A stretch of DNA of 9,735 nucleotides from JBBRUG01 sp038247995 (GTDB lineage Bacteria; Chloroflexota; Chloroflexia; Chloroflexales; Chloroflexaceae), in the NCBI GenBank assembly GCA_038247995.1, contig JBBRUG010000232.1, positions 1-9,735 of the forward strand, written 5' to 3'. Under the pieces are notes generated by a model. It did no database searches. It had not been told where the DNA came from and was given only the letters and a program-made list of their open reading frames with translations. The position numbers were made by a program, and so were the translations under genes. This document shows positions 5,824-9,735 of the stretch, in pieces. Position 1 is the stretch's first letter. Each line of letters starts with the position of its first letter.

Positions 5824-6606
5824 ATGAGTACTTTTCCCGATCACTTCTCCGAGCAGTCCGACCGCTACGCCGCTGCCCGCCCGCAGTACCCCCCTGATTT
5901 GTTCGACTTCATTGCCGCCCACGCGCCCGCCACCGAGCGGGTCTGGGATTGCGGCACGGGCAGTGGGCAAGCCGCCCTTGGCTTGGCACGCGTGTTTACC
6001 ACGGTTGAAGCCTCCGATCCCAGTGCCGCGCAGATCGCCAATGCGCTTCCCGCCGCCAATGTCCACTACAGCGTCCAATCCGCTGAAGCGACCAACTACC
6101 CTGCCGCGCACTTCGATGCCGTCTGCGTGGCGCAAGCACTGCACTGGTTCGATTTTGCGCGCTTCTTTCCCGAAGCACGGCGTGTGTTGCGCCCCGGCGG
6201 GCTCTTCGCCGCCTGGGGCTACGCCTGGTTTAACGTAACGCCCGCCTTCGACGCCGCCTTCACCACATCCGTCCTCCAGCCGATTAGCAATGACTGGGCA
6301 CCCCAAAATGCGTTGCTCTGGAATGGCTACGCCGACGTTCCCTTCCCCTTCGCGCCAATCACTGCCCCACCGTTTAGGATTACCTGCGCCTGGGATCTAC
6401 CGCAACTGCTCAACTATGTAGCTACCTGGTCGGCGCTCCGTCGCTATAACGAGCGCACCGGCGCCGATCTGCTCAGTAACACCATTCCTGCGCTGACGCC
6501 GCATTGGGGCGCGCCGGAAACCGTGTACGAAGTAAGCATGACGCTAACGCTGTGGGCTGGGAAGTTGGGTAACAGTCCGGCAGTCTCGCACAGTCCAACA
6601 GTCTGA
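5824..6606 (+). CDS. Class I SAM-dependent methyltransferase, TMT1/Crg1-like
   Basis: This is a soluble small-molecule methyltransferase of 260 residues. The N-terminus FSEQSDRYAAARPQYP (8-23) is typical of the family that includes yeast trans-aconitate methyltransferase. Motif I is WDCGTGSGQA (41-50), the acidic residues of motif post-I are in VEASD (61-65), and QSAEA (85-89), ALHWFD (105-110) and RRVLRPGGLFAAWGY (119-133) follow in the usual order. The acceptor is unknown. ATG 5824 is chosen because the family N-terminus begins there and GGAG (5809-5812) lies upstream. The longer frame from 5746 would lie partly inside arsR. The family usually ends near LWAGKL (243-248). The last 11 residues (250-260) are encoded by a CAGTCT-type repeat that runs past the stop, so the tail looks acquired from repeat DNA. 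Confidence 0.9.
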   Translation: MSTFPDHFSEQSDRYAAARPQYPPDLFDFIAAHAPATERVWDCGTGSGQAALGLARVFTTVEASDPSAAQIANALPAANVHYSVQSAEATNYPAAHFDAVCVAQALHWFDFARFFPEARRVLRPGGLFAAWGYAWFNVTPAFDAAFTTSVLQPISNDWAPQNALLWNGYADVPFPFAPITAPPFRITCAWDLPQLLNYVATWSALRRYNERTGADLLSNTIPALTPHWGAPETVYEVSMTLTLWAGKLGNSPAVSHSPTV

Positions 6607-6627
6607 CAGTCTAACAGTCTCGCAGTT
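6571..6627. repeat. Degenerate CAGTCT repeat across a gene end
   Basis: About seven variants of a unit near NNCAGTCT follow one another, the clearest being CAACAGTCT, GACAGTCT and AACAGTCT. The array begins at codon 250 of the methyltransferase gene and extends 21 bp beyond its TGA at 6604-6606. CAGTCTGACAGTC at 6599-6611 is identical to 2327-2339, just after the aroE stop, which makes this a dispersed family. Confidence 0.7.
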
Positions 6628-6654
6628 CGACGAGATATGTATGATCGTTCGCTA

Positions 6655-6679
6655 ATCTGCGTCATCTGCGTCATCTGCG
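6655..6679. repeat. Tandem 9-mer ATCTGCGTC
   Basis: Two exact copies of ATCTGCGTC (6655-6672) are followed by a seven-base partial copy (6673-6679) that runs into GATCC. Words of this type are, to my recollection, common in spacers of large bacterial genomes. It lies in the spacer between the methyltransferase gene and the kinase gene and does not look coding. Confidence 0.75.
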
Positions 6680-6712
6680 GATCCTACCGCCTGCCTCCTG
6701 CACGTCTTGCCC

Positions 6713-6727
6713 TGGCACAGATCTTGC
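6713..6727 (+). promoter_or_regulatory. sigma54-like -24/-12 element before the kinase gene
   Basis: TGGCAC (6713-6718), a 5-bp spacer AGATC, and TTGC (6724-6727) match the conserved core of sigma54 promoters exactly, including the 10-bp interval between GG and GC. Transcription would begin near 6739 and give a leader of about 43 nt before GTG 6782. No good sigma70-type pair was seen in the same spacer. Whether this organism has RpoN cannot be told from the window, and no enhancer-binding activator is encoded here. Confidence 0.4.
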
Positions 6728-6781
6728 GAATGGTAGGGCTTAAGTCTTACAGCTTATCTTCCGTTCCCAGGAGGCGATCTC

Positions 6782-8653
6782 GTGCTGGTGTCACTCACGG
6801 CGTCCGATTTTCTACGTTACATCAGCTGGCTTGTCTTCTTCCTGATCGGCTTCTGGAGCATTATCCGTGCGATCAGGCGGCCGATTCCGGTCAACATTAA
6901 TGCCGGCCTGCTTTTTGGTGGGCTGGCAGCGGCAATTGCGCTTGGTGCATTAGTTCAGTTTGAGCTAATCACGGCAAATGCGCTCATCCAATCCTTCATT
7001 GCCACAGTCCTGATCGCGACGCCCTTTATGCTCGTTCGGCTGATGGACGATGTGATTGGTGTGCCGTCAAGGCTCAGGCGCATCTTCACGGGCGCGTTTG
7101 TATTCTCGGTCGCGCTTATCTGGCTCGCACCGCCGGAAATGATTATGGCGTTGGCCGTACCCCTGATGCTTGTGCTGCTCATTACGCTCGGCTATGTTGT
7201 TTTTATTGGTCTGCGCGCGGTACGGCGCACGCACGGGATCACCCAACGGCGGCTGATCGCGGTCAGTTTGGGCTCGTTGTTTCTGGGCCTAAACTTCGCT
7301 GCCGGTCAACTGCCGCTTACCCCGGAAGATGCCCGCTCCCTGGTGGATCTCTTCGGCGTGGCAGCCGGGATCAGTTACTATATCGGGTTCGTACCGCCGC
7401 ATTGGCTACGCCAACTCTGGCAGGGGCCAGAGCTACGCGCCTTCCTGGTAAGCTCGGCAAGCCTCCCCCAGATCAAAGACAATAGCGAACTGTATCAGGC
7501 GATCGAGCGCGGGGCCGCCGCCGCGCTTGGGGCGCCCTATGCCAGTATCGGCCTCTGGAACGAGACCAATCAGGTGCTTGTCTTCCCCACTGCCGAGGCG
7601 CCCGGTGAACTCACTATATCGAGCGATCTCCCCGTGGTGCAAGCGTTCCGCATGCAAAAACCGCTGTTTGTGCGTAACGTCACCTACGACCCTGATCTCG
7701 ATGCCAAGTTCCGCCTCCGCTCGCGCATCCGTGTCGTGCTCGCCGCGCCGATCAGCATCGGCGGGGAACGCCTCGGTGTACTCTGCGTCTATGGCCCTCG
7801 CGTATCACTCTTCGCCGACGACGACCTCAATCTGCTGAAACTGTTAGCCGACCAAGCCGCCGTTGTGATCGAGAGCCGCCAACTGAATGAACAAACGGCG
7901 CGCCTCCGCGCCCGCGAGGAGTCGGCCCGCCTCAAAGAAGATTTTCTCTCAGCGGCAGCGCATGATCTAAAGACGCCCTTGACGACGCTGATCGTTCAGG
8001 CCCAATTGTCTGAGCGCCGCGCAATCCGCAACCCCGCTGCACCGCCGGATCTGATCGGCTTACGCCGGCTCGTCAGTGAAAGCGAGCGCCTGCGTACGAT
8101 GGTGCTCGAACTCCTCGATGGAGCGCGGGCTGAGCAAGATCAACTTGTTGGTCAACGCGAACTGGTCGATCTAGTTGACTGTGTGCGCGCCGCAGTTGCC
8201 CGCCACGAGAGCGCCCAGCATACGTTTGTCGTCGAGGCTCCCGAACAGTTAATGGGTATGTATGATCCTGGGCGGATCGCCCAACTCTTGGATAATCTGA
8301 CGGAAAATGCGGTAAAGTATAGCCCTGAAGGCGGCGTGATCACCATTCGGTTGTGGCAAAACGCAGCGACGATTCATCTGACGGTAGCCGATCAGGGGAT
8401 TGGTATTCCGAGTACGGATCTCCCCCACCTGTTCGAACGTTTTCATCGTGGCGTCAATGTCGACGACCGCAAGTTTCCCGGTTGGGGCCTGGGCCTTTCG
8501 ATGTGTCGCCGGATTGTGCATCAGCACGGTGGCCAGATCAGCGTCGCTAGCCGCGAGGGGGGCGGGAGTACTTTTTCAGTCGCCCTACCTGTCGCCGACC
8601 CCCAATCCCAGCCGATTCAGCACACCTACAACCGATCTGGGCCGTTTCTATAA
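6782..8653 (+). CDS. Membrane sensor histidine kinase with seven helices and a GAF domain
   Basis: This is a 623-residue kinase that would autophosphorylate on His and pass the phosphate to a receiver. The N-terminal half has about seven hydrophobic helices (roughly 12-28, 41-60, 66-87, 101-117, 120-145, 158-175, 186-204). A GAF domain (about 232-365) and a short coiled linker (366-385) follow. The HisKA motif SAAAHDLKTPLT (390-401) carries the phosphoacceptor at H394. The ATPase domain shows LLDNLTENAVKYSP (502-515, N box), DQGIGIP (537-543, G1), LFERFHR (550-556, F box) and GWGLGLSMCRRIV (567-579, G2). All catalytic boxes look intact. AGGAGG (6769-6774) lies 7 nt before GTG 6782, which fixes the start. 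The stimulus is unknown: no bilin-binding Cys-His motif is seen in GAF. The downstream receiver gene is its likely partner. Confidence 0.95.
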   Translation: MLVSLTASDFLRYISWLVFFLIGFWSIIRAIRRPIPVNINAGLLFGGLAAAIALGALVQFELITANALIQSFIATVLIATPFMLVRLMDDVIGVPSRLRRIFTGAFVFSVALIWLAPPEMIMALAVPLMLVLLITLGYVVFIGLRAVRRTHGITQRRLIAVSLGSLFLGLNFAAGQLPLTPEDARSLVDLFGVAAGISYYIGFVPPHWLRQLWQGPELRAFLVSSASLPQIKDNSELYQAIERGAAAALGAPYASIGLWNETNQVLVFPTAEAPGELTISSDLPVVQAFRMQKPLFVRNVTYDPDLDAKFRLRSRIRVVLAAPISIGGERLGVLCVYGPRVSLFADDDLNLLKLLADQAAVVIESRQLNEQTARLRAREESARLKEDFLSAAAHDLKTPLTTLIVQAQLSERRAIRNPAAPPDLIGLRRLVSESERLRTMVLELLDGARAEQDQLVGQRELVDLVDCVRAAVARHESAQHTFVVEAPEQLMGMYDPGRIAQLLDNLTENAVKYSPEGGVITIRLWQNAATIHLTVADQGIGIPSTDLPHLFERFHRGVNVDDRKFPGWGLGLSMCRRIVHQHGGQISVASREGGGSTFSVALPVADPQSQPIQHTYNRSGPFL

Positions 8654-8654
8654 T
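8649..8654 (+). promoter_or_regulatory. Possible internal -10 box before the receiver gene
   Basis: A perfect TATAAT spans the stop codon of the kinase gene. Candidates at the -35 position (CTACAA or CCTACA) are poor. It could give the receiver extra transcription of its own, but chance occurrence is quite possible. Confidence 0.2.
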
Positions 8655-8687
8655 CTGTTTTTGGCGCCGATTCCGCACAGGAGCCGC

Positions 8688-9059
8688 ATGACAACCAATA
8701 TTCTGATCGTCGATGATGACGCCACAATTCGTGAAATGCTGACCGAGGTCTTGGAAGAAGAGGGTTATACCGTGGCAGTCGCCACGAATGGCGCCGAGGG
8801 TCTGGCGGCAATCGAGCGCACGCTGCCAACGCTCATCTTGCTCGATATGCGCATGCCGGTGCTTGATGGCTGGGGATTTGCCCGGATCTTGAAGGAGCGT
8901 TCGCTGCGCATGCCGATTGTGGTGATGACTGCGGCTCAAGAGTCGAGCCAGTGGTCGCAGGAGATCGGATCGGCCTGGACGCTTGCCAAGCCCTTCAATC
9001 TCGATGAACTGCTCCAGGTTGTTCAGCGCGCGATCCGGCACCACGCAATGTCGGTGTAG
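8688..9059 (+). CDS. Stand-alone CheY-like receiver-domain response regulator
   Basis: This is a 123-residue protein made of one receiver domain and nothing else. Key residues are the acidic cluster D9-D11 (ILIVDDD), the phosphoacceptor D53 in LILLDMRMP, T81 in VVMTAA and K101 in LAKPF. There is no output domain, so it acts by protein contact or as a phosphorelay intermediate, not by direct DNA binding. AGGAG (8679-8683) lies 4 nt before ATG 8688. An upstream extension of the same frame to 8400 lies inside the kinase gene and is not real. The gene starts 34 nt after the kinase stop, which fits an operon and a cognate pair. Confidence 0.94.
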   Translation: MTTNILIVDDDATIREMLTEVLEEEGYTVAVATNGAEGLAAIERTLPTLILLDMRMPVLDGWGFARILKERSLRMPIVVMTAAQESSQWSQEIGSAWTLAKPFNLDELLQVVQRAIRHHAMSV

Positions 9060-9156
9060 AAAAACGTTATTGCGCAAAACCTGTCAGGTGCGGCAACTAC
9101 ACCCCCCGGTTTGCAGTATGTAGCATTCCCGCCCCATTATGCGTACAATGGAGGCT
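9060..9156 (+). promoter_or_regulatory. Spacer with possible promoter for the nuclease gene
   Basis: No gene is seen here. A TACAAT at 9144-9149 matches the -10 consensus at five of six positions and would place initiation at or beside ATG 9157. An alternative pair is TTGCAG (9112-9117) with CATTAT (9135-9140) at 17-bp spacing. GGAGG (9150-9154) lies only 2 nt from ATG 9157, closer than usual. No hairpin with a T-run follows the receiver gene. Confidence 0.3.
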
Positions 9157-9735
9157 ATGGAAACACGCTTCCGCCTTACCCCCGCCGCCGTTGTTCTGCA
9201 TTTCAAGCACCGCTGCGACCGGCTATTTCGCTGGAGCGTCGTGCCCGCGAACCTGCATAGCCGTCCGGGCATCGGCTGGGGCGTGCCTGATCGTCGCCCG
9301 CGCAACCCGCGCCCCGGCATCGAGATGCTGCGCACCACCGGCGATGTCTTCGAGCGTAACCAACTCGATGAGTTGACGAAAATCCACGGCGCGGCCAACG
9401 TACGCCTGGCCGGCATCGGTACCGAACATGGCCGCGAGCGCGTGCTGCCCATGCCCCTCGCCGAATGCTTCGCCGCGCTAGGCGAGCCGAACCCGCCGCC
9501 CTTCCTGGCCCAGATCGAGCTCGATCTCGGCGCAACGCCTGAGGTCGAAGCCGCCTTCCTCGCCCGCTTCGGCCTCGACCCGGCGCAGGTTACCCTCGGC
9601 GTCGCCCGCCCCGACTTGCTCGAAGTGCGCCCCGCCGACCCCGCCGGCAGTAGCGGCTTCAGCGCCGGTAGCACCCCCGCCGACCCCGCCGGCAGTAGCG
9701 GCTTCAGCGTCGGTAGCACCCCCGCCGACCCCGCC
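9157..9735 (+). CDS. N-terminal part of a probable PD-(D/E)XK nuclease (Cas4/Dna2/RecB-like), cut by the window end
   Basis: The frame is open from ATG 9157 to the window edge, giving 193 residues. ATG 9148, also in frame, is an alternative start. The N-terminus RLTPAAVVLHFKHRCDRLFRW (6-26) resembles the opening of RecB/Dna2-type nuclease modules, with C20 where iron-sulfur members place their first Cys. GDVFERNQLDEL (62-73) fits the motif with a conserved Glu, and GVARPDLLEV (148-157) fits the active-site Asp strand, D153. The expected next strand with (D/E)xK would follow, but from residue 159 the frame enters a 15-residue tandem repeat (PADPAGSSGFS-type) that continues to the edge. Related proteins often carry a helicase domain after the nuclease, which cannot be checked here. 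Family assignment is by pattern memory and moderate; coding status is strong from codon bias. Confidence 0.6.
   Translation, partial: METRFRLTPAAVVLHFKHRCDRLFRWSVVPANLHSRPGIGWGVPDRRPRNPRPGIEMLRTTGDVFERNQLDELTKIHGAANVRLAGIGTEHGRERVLPMPLAECFAALGEPNPPPFLAQIELDLGATPEVEAAFLARFGLDPAQVTLGVARPDLLEVRPADPAGSSGFSAGSTPADPAGSSGFSVGSTPADPA
9631..9735 (+). repeat. 45-bp in-frame tandem repeat inside the nuclease gene
   Basis: Two full copies (9631-9675 and 9676-9720) and the first 15 bp of a third (9721-9735) encode PADPAGSSGFS(A/V)GST. The two full copies differ at one base, GCC versus GTC (Ala to Val). Each unit contains an imperfect palindrome around TAGCGGC-TTCAGC-GCCGGTA. The unit is a multiple of three and keeps the frame. 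The array continues past the window, so the copy number is unknown. Confidence 0.85.

Noticed and set aside
6637..6900. 87-codon plus-strand frame before the kinase
   Set aside because: It is formed by the ATCTGCGTC repeat and then overlaps the kinase gene in another frame.
8400..8687. Upstream extension of the receiver frame
   Set aside because: It lies inside the kinase ATPase domain; ATG 8688 has its own AGGAG.
9084..9719. Minus-strand open frame at the right edge
   Set aside because: It is low-complexity, rich in Arg, Ser, Pro and Leu, and opposite a frame with better codon use and nuclease-like motifs.

Overview
The window reads as a chromosomal segment of a GC-rich bacterium. It is most plausibly a member of Chloroflexota, perhaps Chloroflexales. 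This is inferred from the housekeeping order mltG-aroE-prepilin peptidase, the codon bias, and spacers full of palindromes and short tandem repeats. No rRNA or marker gene is present to prove it. No CRISPR array, phage, transposase or complete mobile element was seen.

Layout, left to right. Positions 1-396 are a palindrome-rich spacer ending in a -10 box. It is followed on the plus strand by mltG (397-1464, lytic transglycosylase), overlapping aroE (1446-2318, shikimate dehydrogenase), a spacer with a compound tandem repeat and a 45-nt near-perfect palindrome (2377-2449), and an A24 prepilin peptidase lacking the usual cysteine cluster (2528-3268). A SulP/STAS anion transporter lies convergently on the minus strand (3322-5106). 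It is divergent from an ArsR-type regulator (5433-5783), and they share an AT-rich control region with two back-to-back sigma70-like promoters, each followed by an ATATTT-type inverted repeat. Behind arsR is a class I SAM methyltransferase (5824-6606) whose last codons run into a degenerate octamer repeat. A spacer with a 9-bp tandem repeat and an exact sigma54-like -24/-12 match precedes a membrane GAF histidine kinase (6782-8653) and a stand-alone receiver-domain protein (8688-9059). The right edge holds the start of a probable PD-(D/E)XK (Cas4/Dna2/RecB-like) nuclease or helicase-nuclease (9157 to beyond 9735), interrupted in frame by a 45-bp tandem repeat.

How the genes work together. mltG and aroE form a translationally coupled pair for envelope and aromatic metabolism, with the peptidase nearby serving type IV pili or pseudopili. 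SulP and ArsR form a transporter/repressor module whose anion cannot be named from sequence. The kinase and receiver form a two-component pair of unknown stimulus.

Most genes are members of known families. The points most worth a second look are the symmetric sulP/arsR control region, the sigma54-like site, the repeat arrays that extend into or interrupt coding sequence, and the loss of expected residues in the prepilin peptidase and the STAS domain.
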